26,692 bases of DNA, taken from contig ADNK01002228.1 of NCBI GenBank assembly GCA_000320545.1, forward strand, positions 1 through 26,692. The letters are read 5' to 3'. Source of the stretch: Bigelowiella natans CCMP2755. Its lineage: Eukaryota > Cercozoa > Chlorarachniophyceae. Numbering within the stretch: the first letter of the stretch is position 1; each line of letters begins with the position of its first letter. The notes beneath the pieces are model-generated. The model was not told the origin of the DNA. It did no database searches and was given only the letters and a program-made list of their open reading frames with translations. This document shows positions 1-13,200 of the stretch, in pieces. A program made the translations under genes and the position numbers.

Positions 1-256
1 GGAGATCTCCGAGAGTCTCTGAATCAACTGAAAATGCCCCGGAAGCTCTCTGTGATCTGCCAAATGGCGAGCGTGCGCACGCACGCAAAGTTTTATTCAT
101 TTGGCGATTCGATCTTCCAAAAAGAGTGATATTCACGGTGAATCCCCCTTGTGTGGGATATCAGAGTTTGTGATGCTGATGGCACCTTATTTATATGGGT
201 TGGCTTGGTAAATTCTAAGCGCCTATGGATTTCTGCGTGTACTTATCTAACGTGTG

Positions 257-316
<60 letters not shown>

Positions 317-487
317 TGTGTGTATCATCAGATCCGTAGCTGACCTTCTGTGTATTGTCAATGCAATGCAAGGCAATGTAATCCACAAGCGAGAGCAAAA
401 GTAAGTCACAAAGCAGCCGAATTCTTTCATCGACCACGACGCCTATATAACCCTAGCGCTGCTTGCCGCCAAAATCATCAAGAGATA
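1..487. other. 5' flank or upstream exon(s), unresolved
   Basis: Frame 3 is open from base 3 to about 170 and frame 1 is open to about 128, so an upstream exon may be cut by the window edge. I cannot choose between them because no phase link to the next exon could be made. A CT/TG microsatellite fills 262-323. At 426-485 one frame reads as a plausible helix (starts SFIDHDAYITLALLAAK) and then meets a stop at 486. A different frame is coding-like from 488 onward. No promoter or start codon can be assigned. Confidence 0.3.
262..323. repeat. (CT)n followed by (TG)n microsatellite
   Basis: About 38 bases of CT run straight into about 24 bases of TG, upstream of the first supported exon. Confidence 0.97.
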
Positions 488-755
488 GGAGACGTGAAAC
501 CATCTGTACATCCTGATATTGAAGGCTCTGATCTGAAAGACAAAGCGATATCGGCGCATGCGCAAACGTGTTGCTTGTTTGATTCTACTTGTTCCACAGC
601 CCTCGTTTCACATCGGCCCTTCCCCCCTCCCCTTCCCACCCCTTTCAACGTCATTCTGTTGTAGATACCCTGTTCGCGAGTTCCTTAAATATCTCAATGA
701 ATACACGCCTGGAAACAGTGGAGAAGCAGGCGTCCGAAAGTTTGCGAATCGTCAG
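488..755 (+). CDS. First supported exons of the HERC-type gene (about 488-567 and 665-755)
   Basis: The segment ending at 567 reads GDVKPSVHPDIEGSDLKDK and onward, and ends in phase 2 before a GT. The exon 665-755 follows TAG/A and reads YPVREFLKYLNEYTPGNSG, ending CAG/GTTACT in phase 0. The two phases match. The 5' limit of the first segment is unknown. The 98-bp intron between them is C-rich (CCCCTCCCC). No domain is recognised. The second exon leads directly into the beta-trefoil exons. Confidence 0.55.
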
Positions 756-1260
756 GTTACTTTGCAGATTTTATGTAGGATATTCGCCCGATGGATCTTG
801 GTTAAGAGAGAAATTCTCTATCTTTCTCTCTCTCTCTCTCACTTTCGTACTCTCTCCACTAAATATCATGTGCAAATATTCCTATTTTACGATGCAGGTG
901 AGCATTGTCTCAAACTCTGGAAAATACATCAGTGCGGAGCGCAACGGCAAGGTTTGTGGCGCTGCATAAACGAGGCCTTCTGTTTGTCCCCGTACACACA
1001 ACACATACGCTGGAGCGTCGCAAACACAGGCACATTCGATTTTGCATTACATTGGTGTAATTCCACGTGTTTTCGCAGGTGGGCCTGTCGCAGACATCCA
1101 GCGAAAGCACCGTATTTGAAGTAGCTGTGATGGGAAAATATGTTGCTCTGAAGTCTCTCGCACGCAGCGGAGGTGGTTTACCGAAAATAACATCGTGAAA
1201 GGACTACGCCACAGATGCTAGTGTGTGTGCAGAATAGCCCCCCCATTCAATACACACGCA

Positions 1261-1297
<37 letters not shown>

Positions 1298-1553
1298 GCG
1301 CGCGCGCACAACACACACTGCGTATTGTACACAGTGTGCACTACGCACGGTCCACTCTGATGCATCTTGAATTCACACCGCAGGCGCTTCATGGCTGACA
1401 TTTGACAAAGGCAACGACATAAAGCTTTCTGAATCCTGTGGAAAAGAACAAAAACTGGTGTTTAGACTGAAAATACAATGATAATCCCGCCTTCACCCCA
1501 TGCAGAGATTGAATACGCGCGCGCGCGCGTGCGTGCGTGCGTGCGTGTGTGTA

Positions 1554-1603
<50 letters not shown>

Positions 1604-2053
1604 GGAGAGAGATCCATAGCATAGCAAATTGATTCTGGTTATAAAATGTAGGTGATTAGCCCGTATGCTGACGACGAAGATGAAGGGTCTTACTTCATTC
1701 TGAAGACGCTGAGAGGTGTAGAGTAGTTAATGCTAGCCCCCCACACACATACTCAAATACGCAGAAAGGATTTTAACATGCATATGATTATATGTTGATG
1801 TGTGCGCGCGTGCGCGCGTTTGTGAGTGATGTGCGTTGTGCGAATAACTAAAGATAATCACTGAGAAGCATTTCTCGTGATGACGACAGGCACGGCATTG
1901 TGGGCGTCCGATTCTGAATTGAAACAAATGGCTATGAATGGTGAGACGGAGCTAATACTTCGTGAGATATGACGATGGAAGTTTTCGCGCATAAACGTGT
2001 ATTATGGCAACACGGAATACGGGGAGTATTTGTGTGTACATGGTTTTGTGTGT

Positions 2054-2095
<42 letters not shown>

Positions 2096-2382
2096 ACGAT
2101 CGCTCGCGCGTGCTTGTTTACGAATTTGCTTGTATTTGCCCTTTTTCCTCACACACAAACGATATTGGTTGTTATTGGTTATTTTTGCTACATACTCCCA
2201 GGCTTGGATCTGAGCGGCCCCGTAGTATTCAAAATCAGTATTAAAGAAGACGACATCCCCGACTGGGCAGATGACGAGTATGATCAATCAGAAAACCTGA
2301 TAACATTATCCTAAGAAAACCAATTTTAATTACTATACAAAGCGATACGAAAACAGGACAACGACGCATATGAATACTACCA

Positions 2383-2430
<48 letters not shown>

Positions 2431-3115
2431 CTCGTCAGGAAATCCGGCGGGAATGAAATCAGTGCCGAGCAGCCTATCAAGCTTGACCCTGAGGACGCCA
2501 AGAAGCGATTTCTCAGTGGCGTGTTTGATTCAGGATCTAGCGATGCAGGTTTTTGTACTATCGTTACGAAGATGCGAGAGGCGGGAGAGTTTGCTATACC
2601 AATGCGTGCGTAGTGATTGCAGTATTGCTACTTTTGATGTGTGCTATTTGAAATATTGTGTTTGTTTTGTGTTGTTTTTGGTTTGCGGCGTGATTCTTGG
2701 ATAAAACGGGTATAGCCGCTGAAGACATAAGCGAATCTGCTACGGTATTCAATCTTGTTTTTTGGCCAGTATATCTCTAAATATGTGCTAATGCGTGTAA
2801 AAAGGGAGGAGGGAGGGGGGAAAGAGGGGGAGAGAAAGAGAAAGAGAAAGAGAAAGAGAAACTGATATCTACTCGGCATCGTTTAAAGTAGCATCTATCT
2901 CTCTCCCTCTATTTCTCTCTCTTTCTCATTTTCTACCTCTTCATCTGCACAGGTTTCTGTTATCATGACGGCATTGGATAGGCTCTCGGCTACGGAAAGT
3001 AATCGCAGAAACCACAACAATCACTGCATATGCTTCCGACGAAATTATCATTTTCGACGAAATTATCATATGAATCTTTTTGTACTAGAATATATGCATA
3101 TGTACAATATTTGCA

Positions 3116-3152
<37 letters not shown>

Positions 3153-3620
3153 GTGTGTGTGTGTGTACAATAAACTTTCCTCTCTCTTGTTTGAACCAAA
3201 CAAACCTACAAGATTTTGTTTAATCTCATCCCATTTCATCACACCAAACGAATGGCGATTGTTGCATAGGCATCGTCGCAGGGGACGCAAGTTCTGCCAA
3301 AACGGGTAAGAAGCTCACATCCGTCTGAATCAACTGCATTGGATCATACCTTTTGATTCGTATCTTTGGAGATTGTTCTTACTTGCAAGAGAAACAACGA
3401 GAGCTGCTGACGAATTTGAATTATTCCTCCGGCCTTTGTCCGTATAATGTGATTTCCTGAATCCGAGTTTGGAGACACCAGATTTCCATTTTTTCTCTAG
3501 TGTAAATGTTAGCAGCGTGGGAGAAACCGCTTAGCTAACCAACTTAGAAAAACCGCGTTATAGTTTTTGTCCAACCCTTACAATGCGTTCGGGATCGCAA
3601 ATGAGCACGCATCACTTTGG

Positions 3621-3656
<36 letters not shown>

Positions 3657-3793
3657 ACAGGCCTTGCAGTCGTGTCAAAGCCATTCTGCATCAAAGTCAC
3701 GGCTCGCACGTTTCAGACCATCCATAAAATCCTTCAAAAGGTTGCTTAATGAAGTGGTTATATATATGCAGCAGAATTTGCTTGCACATGTGT

Positions 3794-3829
<36 letters not shown>

Positions 3830-4389
3830 TATATGTGTGTTTACGTGCGTGTGTTTATTTCGAAATACCCCCATTGCAGTCGGTACTGGTTTGCCGTTTT
3901 TCTCAGTTTGACCCTTATTTCGCCCGTGTTGTTTGTGTTGTTGATTGGATCGTTCTCTGCCAAAGATAACCCCTGCCTACTTCGAGCCTTCCGCTTGCGA
4001 GGACGACGTCTATTTGGAGCGCATGTACATGATCATCGCGACGCTTCGGACACTGAAAGCGCATCTGTTCCAGCTGGTTCGGTGAGTTATTGGCGTTGCG
4101 CCACAATCCAATGCAGTGAGTCAGAGGGAGCGTGGCCAATGAGACTTATATACATCTGTGTGAGTGTGCATTTGTATATAATAATAATATCTAAAATGAA
4201 TTAATTAACGTAATTATGTTTGGATTGGTTGTGCAGTTCTCAGTTGTCATTAAAGTACTTCGATATCGTCCCCGAGACCGCCGAGAAGATAAAGTTTTTC
4301 ATTTTCCGCTTTGTGAAGGAGAAGGCCGCGGGACGCGGGGAGGCAATGGCCTGTAAGTCTTACGCAAGCTCGTAGCGTGTTTGCTTGTG

Positions 4390-4426
<37 letters not shown>

Positions 4427-7400
4427 ATGGAGTTCTTTTTGCACCCGCGTTTTTTGCATTGTCTTTGATGAATCATTCAGTTTCTACAAGTGGGATGAGA
4501 ATAGTCCATTTATGTGCACGATGTTCCTAGAACTCTTCCTTTTATAAAACCACTAATACGAAATTGCCCGCGGAATCCATCGAAGCAGAGATCGCCGATG
4601 AGCTGAATATATTCCTTGTAATCTTTATTTGCCCCGATCATCAGCTAAAGTCGCTACCGTCACTTCCATCGTTCAGTCTGAAGCCGCACAAGTTTTTGCC
4701 GAGGGGTGTGATGAGATGATGAGCTACATGTCGATCTAGTAGAAAATGGAAATGGTTAGAAGGCCAATGTTGGATGATGAAGATTATGGAAGCTCAAACC
4801 AACAACCAAACGCAGAGCAATTTGCACATACAAATATCTTATACTTGGCTATTTCATTCAGATTTGAATTCTTCTTCCGCACGGTCTCAGACCAGGTTGA
4901 TCTCCGCGGCTGAAATCGGCTTTTAAAGCCTTAATTTCTCCTTTTTTACATGCCATGCCTAGTCCTCCCCTCCCCCCTCCCACCAAAATTCCTTAACTTG
5001 ACGCACAAAATATTGAATGCAGAAAGTGCATTAAACTACCTATCTGCAAAAATGACGATATGCATCTCCTCCGTAGGTTTCGTACCTTGCAGGCCTTCTA
5101 CGGAAGAGAATAGATTCGAGGGAGCTTTCAAAGGTACCTTCTTCGAGGGAGGATTGACACATCCTTGTGACGTTGGATAGCCAATGATTCCCCGGGATGT
5201 GCTATTTCCTCCAAATGCAGCTGTTGAAGACGTGCTTGATGTTTCGAGGATTTCGTTCATAACACGCACACGATCACACATTCACACATTCAAACGAATA
5301 TGTATAAATGGAAATGTTTATGTGTGTGCGTGTGCGTGTGTGTGAGTGTGAGTGTGAGTGTACTAAAAAAACATGCCTACGTGCCAGGCCGAGCTTCGGC
5401 TTTTCGATCTCCTATTAAAACGCTTCGCTCGCTTCGAATCCGGAGCCCTGTTGATGGATGAGCTCGAGGGAAAGACAGGAGGAGGAGGAGGAGGAGGAGG
5501 AGGAGGAGGAGGAGGAGGAGGGGGAGGGGCAAAGTCCAACATCGGCAAAGCAGCCGCTGCTTCCGACAACAACAACTTGCTTCAGACTCTCGGCTTGCTT
5601 CTCAAAGTGGGCGCGTCGGAGTCCATCGCATTGCTGGACGGAAAAAGCGCTGCTGCGCAGGGAGGGGAGAAAGCTGTGGGGGAAAGCAGCCCTGTGGTGC
5701 TAATCCTCTCGAATTTGCAGCGCCATCTGCTTTCGCGCGCCGCCCAGTGGAAGAAGCTCAGTAAGGAAGAGGAGCTGAAGCAGAAGAAAATGGCCAAGGT
5801 GGGTTTATGTCTTGGAACAGCACATATTAGATGATGCTATTGGTATAGGGAGTACCTCGCTGTTGTGTTATTTGTATGTATTGCTCTCGCAATTATTATT
5901 TATTCCTGATACGGTCTTTGTTTCGATTCGATGTCTGCTTACAATGAGCCAAATGCGTCCTCACTCACTGTACGTAAACCATGCCTCCCCCCACAATCCC
6001 CCTTCCTCTTGACGAACGTCCTTACGTTTTCGATTCACCTTCGTCTTAATGATAAAGGCGAAGCAGCAGGCGCGCTCCGAGCCGTGGAAGATGGCTTACG
6101 ACGCGTTGACCGGCTACTCCGTGCAGCTCTTGGCGCTCTGCATCAGCGTTCTGGAGAGGGCGATGGAAGCCCTTCAAAAGTCGCAGACCCGCATCGAGAC
6201 GATGCGGGAGCTCTCGGACAACGTCCTCCGGCATTCGATCATCGGAAAACTGGCGCGCCCGTTGGTGGCAGCGCTGAGCATGTACGCGAATGAGAACCGG
6301 ATGGAGCTCTCGACCACCCTGCTCCCCCCCCTCTCCCGCTTCGTGGCGCTGCTGGATAACTATCTCACGGTACGGGGGCATGGCCGTTGTTCACCACACA
6401 CACGCATGCGCGCGCAGACACGCTCGCACATGCACACACGAGTGTATAAGAAGCAATAAAACATCGCTTGTAAGCACGGTGCTTGGCGAAGGGGTTCTTG
6501 ATATATGAGCTTTTATTTTGTCTCGCCCCCCCCCCTTTTCCCCGTCCTCCCCTTTGCTCTCAGCTTATGGACTCAATCCCTGGAGCCCTGAACCGAGCGC
6601 CAACGATAAAGGAGAAGATATACGAATCGAAGCATCCGTAATTAGAAACTTTTGAAAACCATATTTACTGCGGGGTACAGGGAAGAGGAAGGGAGGGCAA
6701 TGGGGAAGGAGGGATACGGATGTTTGTAAATGTGCCGTTTAATATACTGGAAGTTCCCACTTTAGGATCTATAAATATCTCCACAAGCAACACTGGCATT
6801 AACATTTGTCCTCAACCCCCTTCCTCTTATACAAGTCCCCCACCTGTGCCTGTTCTAAATATTTTTATTTCTATTTCTTTTAAATCCAAATGGCAAAGGT
6901 ACGTGAAGAACCGCTCTTATTTGGAGAGGATTACCATCCACAATGCGAATTCTCTCACCATCCATTTCGATAAGAAGTGCGAGACCGAGTCTTCCGACGA
7001 TTACTTGCAGTTTTTCTCGAAAATGGACGAAAAGCTGCCGAAATCCGGCAAGTTCTCCGGCCCCCCCGTTGTCGAGAAGGAGGCCAGTGGCAAAGGCAGC
7101 AAGGACGGAAAGAGCTCCGAGGACAACGGAAAGTAGTACGATTAGTGCGAACGCGTAGGAATTCTCTCGGTTGAGTTGTTGTGACGTATGCAGCGCGCTG
7201 ATGGTCTTGAGCGCGACAATTAACATTGATTACCAATGAGTAATATATATGATTTTCAGTATGGCTTCTTCCGACAATAAAGATGCAAAAAACGCCTCTT
7301 CCGCCACGACAACGCAGGCTGGCAATGCCGCAGCCCCCTCTGGCGACTCTTCCTCAACCACTTCTAGCTCTGCTGCAAGTGGAGGCGGAGGAGGGGAAGG

Positions 7401-8089
7401 AGGATCATGGCCAGGAACGATAAAGATCAACCAGAAGCAGTGCTTCATGCGTTGGAAGGCATCATCTGGAAACCAGGCCTGGGGCTTTAGAATAATCGTG
7501 AGAGGCACGGTATGCTTATATGTCGCAGTATTTCGAAGTTCCATTTCTTGTTACAATACAACTGTTCGGAATTGTCAATGCCTATTACTATCTATTTTTT
7601 ATATTACTGTCCAATCGTCTAGCTTCTCCCCCTTACCCCGTCCCCCCCCCCCGTTTTTCGCATTTCGTGACAACAGTGCGAGTAATGCGTTAAAAGGGAT
7701 TATACTCGTTGGTTGTAATTCACAAACACATCGCTACAAACTACACCTCACACCGCCCCCAAAACTAATAGTATTTTGGAACAAGAAGACACATCCATCC
7801 AAGGGTCCAAAAGCATGAATGTCCTGAATGTGCGCAGTCAAACAACAACAACAAATACAAAGCTGGTGTTTTGCACGTGCTCGATACTAGGTGATGGAGA
7901 GGCCTGGCGAGTGGATTCGGCATCTCGGGAAAAACGTTGCGTGGTTGTGCGGAAACTTCGCCGCGGTTTTGGTCCAAGAACGGGCGTTGGAGCAATCGGA
8001 GGAGCGATGCCAGGCGTGGTTAGGCCTTGAGTTGTTCGCTGCCGGTCAGTTTCGAGATATAGATATTTGAGTATATGTGTTTATATGGG

Positions 8090-8135
<46 letters not shown>

Positions 8136-8155
8136 CTGTTTTATTGTGTGTGTAT

Positions 8156-8192
<37 letters not shown>

Positions 8193-9121
8193 TGTTTGTG
8201 ATTGATAGGTTTCGAGGACAACCTTGCTATGCTGTTACCTGCCGACGAGCTCCTTGATGAGAAGAAAGAAGAGAAGGAGGCGAAGGGAGGGTCTTCTTCC
8301 GACCCCCTCCCTCTGCTTTCCTCCACGTCCTCTTCAGTCGACGTCACTTCCAAATCCAGCTTGGCGCTGAGCTTGCAGCACCTGGACAGTATGCGGCAAA
8401 GTGACCCGAAAGAACTGCTTCGATTCTATAGCAGCAGTGGAGAATCAAAGGACGGCGACGATGGCGGGGGGGATGAGAAGGGGGAGAAGAAGGGATTGGA
8501 ACTTGGCCAGGAATGCTTGGAAATCCTCCCCCCAGGAAAAGAAGGAGAATTCTTATTGGCAGTGCTTCTCGGAGAGGGCAAAGGTTGCAGTCAGCTTGTA
8601 AATGGAGCGTGCGACACCTGCATAGAGGCCATGACACCTAGCATCGATTTTATTTTCAACTAGATAGTTTATCAAAGTGTGTATGGAAGTGCCGCATGCT
8701 CAGTACTATGCAAGTATCTTTTCTCGTCTCCATCGCTTTGCGTCTCTCTCATCTCCTCTGCCTGCAATAGGTGCCGAGGTTGTTGCTAAGCTGCGATCAG
8801 CCTTGAAGCTACGAGAGTGCGTGATGAAATCGGTACGATTTAGAATCATCGCAAAGAGGGCCATCTATGTATACCTTTGCAGCGATTCTAGCGTTTTTTT
8901 TGGTTGTATATTGGGGAAATTGTTTAAACAATTGTATTGGGTGTCGTAGGTACGACCAACCGCAGCAAAGCTTGTGAGGTACTTGTTCGTCGTAATGCTC
9001 AAGCACACGAGAAAAGCACAGATGGCGATGAGCTTCGCCGAGGAGGAGGACACAGATGGTGCGTATCGACGCGTGAAACGCTGTCAAGTTAAAAAAAAAT
9101 ATTCGACACGCACACATAAGT

Positions 9122-9163
<42 letters not shown>

Positions 9164-10180
9164 AGGGGGGGGGGGGGGGGGGGTTTATAAGCACGCATCT
9201 AAATCTCGGTGTATCAACGTCCGTTTGTTCTCACTTATTATAACCTGTTCTTATCGAATAATGTGCTGACCACCACCACCACCATCACAACTACTTCCTA
9301 TAGCCGAGCCCAATCCAGAGCTACGGAAAGTTTTCAAAGCCGCGGCGCGCATGCAGTACGAGTCGCAGCAAGCTAAGGTGTGTCTTCCACTCTGAGCTCT
9401 TCTTTCTAAATCACCGCGTTTGCTCCAAAGCGTCATTCAGCATTGCAATACAGTAATTCCTGAGAAAGGGGTATGGCGTATTCTGCATGATAAAAATGGC
9501 AGGCCAAGGGCGGGGCGGAGGGCCTGAAGCGTTTCGAGCGAGAGATCGTCCGGAAGGTAAAGTTTCTTCTTGGAATCCAGGCAAACGTCGATGCCCTTGT
9601 AGCACCTGAGGAATCGCCTGCGGCCGATGGTAGTACTATTTTCGATAGAAAAACTCGGCAGTTTTTTTTTGAAGACGCACTACGAAGAATCCAAAGAGAA
9701 AACACGAAAGCTCTCAAGGTTGGGATTACAGTCTGATCGGTTTTCTTTGGTTTTGCCTTGCTGTAGATGGGCCGCTTCCGCCGCGCATTCCGACCCTATC
9801 TCGACAGCCCTCCGCCTGGACAAAAGCCAAGCAGCTCACTTCGAAGCTCAAGCACACGATGCGGGCGCTTTACAAAATGGTAGCATCGATGTAAGTAGTA
9901 ACAGTCGGCGTCTTTTTTTGGCGTTGACTCAATGGTTGGTTTATTGTTATTGGTATTGTTGCTGTTGCTATTTTGCTGTAGGTGTCGCTGCGGACCCATT
10001 CTCAAGTGGCTGAAACGGGTGTTGAGGAGAAAATTCTGAACGCTATTATACGCGTGGTGCAGGTAGGTGGTGTGCGGTCGTTCTTCTTGTCCTAGTCGTG
10101 GTTCCATGGATTTGCATTCTTAAGTATGGCCGGTTTCGTGCGTCACATATACCATACAACTTGATTTGTGATTATTTCAC

Positions 10181-10217
<37 letters not shown>

Positions 10218-13200
10218 TATATTCATGTGTACCATCCGATTCTATTTTTTCCATGTAAATATGTAAAAGTGCACATTGTGTTCCTAAGCACCCATTCCAA
10301 TACCCACCTCCTCAGATGCGCTCGACGATGCTGGCGCCTTTGAATCACGCCCTGATCTCCGTGCGGTGGCGCGGTGTCGCTCGCTTGCTGGGTCTCCAAT
10401 ACTTTGCGCACTTCGCCAGTGAGTTGTCCTCGAAGATCCTTCTTCCAGAAGCTATGCAGCACTTGTCAATGGCACTGAGACAAGCGCGCATGCCCACGGA
10501 AACGACCGACCCTGTTGCGAAAGTCCATTGCTGCTCCCAGCTCGACACGTGCGGTCAGCAGATCATGAGCGCGATTCGAGATACGTACTACTCGATAATT
10601 GCGTGCGTGGCCACGAAACCGTCGCTGTCACCCGAGTGCTGGATCTTGCTTGTGGACATGTGCAACGTCGAGTGTAGCATGGACGACTTGGTGTACCTCT
10701 CCCGCGTCGGCATCATCTCGATCATCCAGCAGTCATTCGTGGAGGCGCTGTTGGGACTGGTAGGCAAGGACTCCGCTGCGCTAGACATATTGAAGAGCAA
10801 CCCGCACTACAACGAGTGCCTGCGCATCAAAAACTCCTCCTCCTCCTCGAGTTCCGCATCTTCGGCTCTCTTCGAGGACCAACTGGTGACGACAATCGGG
10901 GGAGGCATTAAGCGACGCCAGTGGAATGTGCGCGCGGCCTCTTGGGCCATGTCGAGATTGATTACGTATTTCTGCGTGCAGTTCGTCACAGAGGTCCCGC
11001 CGACGGAGAAAGACGAGAGTATTAGCCCGAAGAAGGCGCGCGTCCGGAAAATCCAGTCCTCCGTGTTTGAGATGATCTACGCTCAGATGGAGACGCTGCA
11101 GCAGCTTCGCAGAGAATCGGAGGCTCGGAAACTTGCTGCAGCTGCGGTGGGGGGCAAGGTGGCGGCCACAGTTGATGTTCTCAACTTGCCATTGAGAGAA
11201 GCCGACAGAAAGGAGGAGAAAGACGAGAAGGACAGCAAGGAGATAAAGGGAGCAGCAGTCAACTCGCCGCTGGCCAAAATGAGCCATGAAGAAAAGATTC
11301 TTGATGAGTTCTGGGCTGAGAACGAGGGCGGGGTCGTCATCGATTCGAAAAACGACGATGACGATAAAGGCATCATCTACTATCTCGGCACAGGAGGCGA
11401 TGCCAAGAGGCCGTTCCAGAATCCTGCTGCCACGCAAGAAATTGAGGTGTCCTGTCCATTTATCCCGACAACGAAAGCGGATGCTACGGATATCACGGCT
11501 CGCAAACCATTCAACTACCGCACGGTGGCCACATCCAAGCCGTGTTTTTTCCTGGACTTCAAGGTCCACCAAATTTTGCCTTCTGCATACCGCCTGCAGT
11601 TCCACGCGCCTCCGTCCGATAAGAAATCGGCGAAGGAGAAGCCGCTGCGAACCTGGACGCTGAGCGGCAGCTCAGACGGCGAATCGTGGGACAAACTCGA
11701 CTTCCACACCGGTAGCGACGTGTTCCGGAGGAAGGCCGCCTACACATTCAAGCTGAAGAACGCGCAAACGACGCCGTACAACCGCTTCAAGCTCGAGTGC
11801 TCGGAGGACAAGGTGGAGTTCCACCTCCCCAGCTTCGAGATTTTCGGAGTCTTGGACCCGATCTACGAGGCGTCGATGCAGTTTGAAATGCAGGAGCAGG
11901 TCGACTGGTGGCAGCTCGCCGAGGGGCAGTTCGGCTGGCGAAAGGGCTCGTCAGATGCCAACTCAAGAAGGCCTTCCTCTATCACGATGGGCAGCAGTAC
12001 GAGTGGACGCAATTCCTGGGCGGCTGCACGCGGCGCCAAGGTGTACACGGAAGGAAAGCACACTATCGAGCTTATGATCAACCAGATGAGCACGAATCTA
12101 AATAGCCGTGGACTCGAGGTTGGCCTTGCTGACCCCAGCACCCTGGCTCTCAACAACTCCTGCTACCTCACGCGACGCCAAGTTCGATCTTGGACTTACG
12201 CGTGTGGTTCTGGCCAGGCCTGGAACGCTTCGAACGTGAGACAGCGACCGGCGAGCACATTTACCTGCCCGGTGGGAGGCAAGCTAACTATCAAGATGGA
12301 CTTTGAGGAGAAGACCGTTTCGTTGGTTTGTGGGCAGCCACAAAATGAGATGAAGAACGTCTTCACCGACCTCAAGGGGCCAGTCTGCTTGGCTGTGGCA
12401 GGCTACGGTGCGAGCGGCGTTACGATCTTGAAGCAGACGCTCTCCTCTTCCATGGGGGGGAGCAAGACCTACTCGCAAAGCGTAGACCCCTCCGTCTGGG
12501 TTGCCCGCACGCGGGATGCGAGTTTGATCGAGTCATCGGTAAACTGGTATAGCAGCACGAAGGAGGACGTCGGGTTCCAAGGGCGTCCTTCGATGCCGAC
12601 TTCTCTCCCCCTCCCAGCCGAGATCGACTCGTTCTCCAACCAGCTTCTCTGGACCACGCTGCGCTGCTCGAAGTCTCCGGCGGTCAAGGCGATACTGAAA
12701 AGCAAGAAGTGGCTGGATATGCTTCTGGAGCTCTCCCGCTCCTCCAGCTCCAAGATTCGGCAGCTGCTGTCGATCCGCATCCTCCGGGACGTGCTGCCCC
12801 TTGTCGAGCCGTCGGATAAGATTCTGAGCGGAAAGGGACGCGGTCTCATTCTTGGCTTCATGGAGAGGATCGGCTACGCGTTCCTGTGGCAGCGAGGTAT
12901 GGGCTTGGATGCTGCTGAAGGCGAAGGAAAGGAGGAAAAGGGCGCTGCTGGGAAATCGATGAAGGGTCCGAACCGACAAAGTCATCCAGACACCGAGCTC
13001 ACGGTATCGTCGGAGCTGGGATCGCTCATCCGAAACGTAATGCAGCACTCGCATTGGAGGACCGCTATAAACGAGCTGCTGCGGGAAAACCTGGCGCAGC
13101 TGGAGGACATTGGCGCACTGCTAAAAGCCGAGATGGACGACGACTCCGACGGCCAAGAGGAAGAGGCTAAGGGGCAGAGGAATCTGAAGAAGCCGCAAGT

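Noticed and set aside
215-437. Short open frames made of Ser-Leu, Cys-Val, Arg-Glu or Thr-His repeats, here and at other microsatellites
   Set aside because: They are translations of dinucleotide repeats, not genes.
7133-7139. TAG stops at 7,134 as the end of a separate gene
   Set aside because: A GT donor at 7,133 and an acceptor at 7,259 join the two halves of a CUB-like fold in phase 2.
10316-10318. ATG at 10,316 as the start codon
   Set aside because: It directly follows a CTCAG acceptor, and the preceding exon 9982-10,062 joins in phase, so it is most likely an internal Met.
10781-11605. Long open frame on the minus strand (274 codons), with others at 12,533-13,054, 18,598-19,269 and 19,954-20,529
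   Set aside because: They lie antisense to exon sequence with recognisable domains on the plus strand. GC-rich third positions keep the opposite strand open, and no domain or start context is seen.
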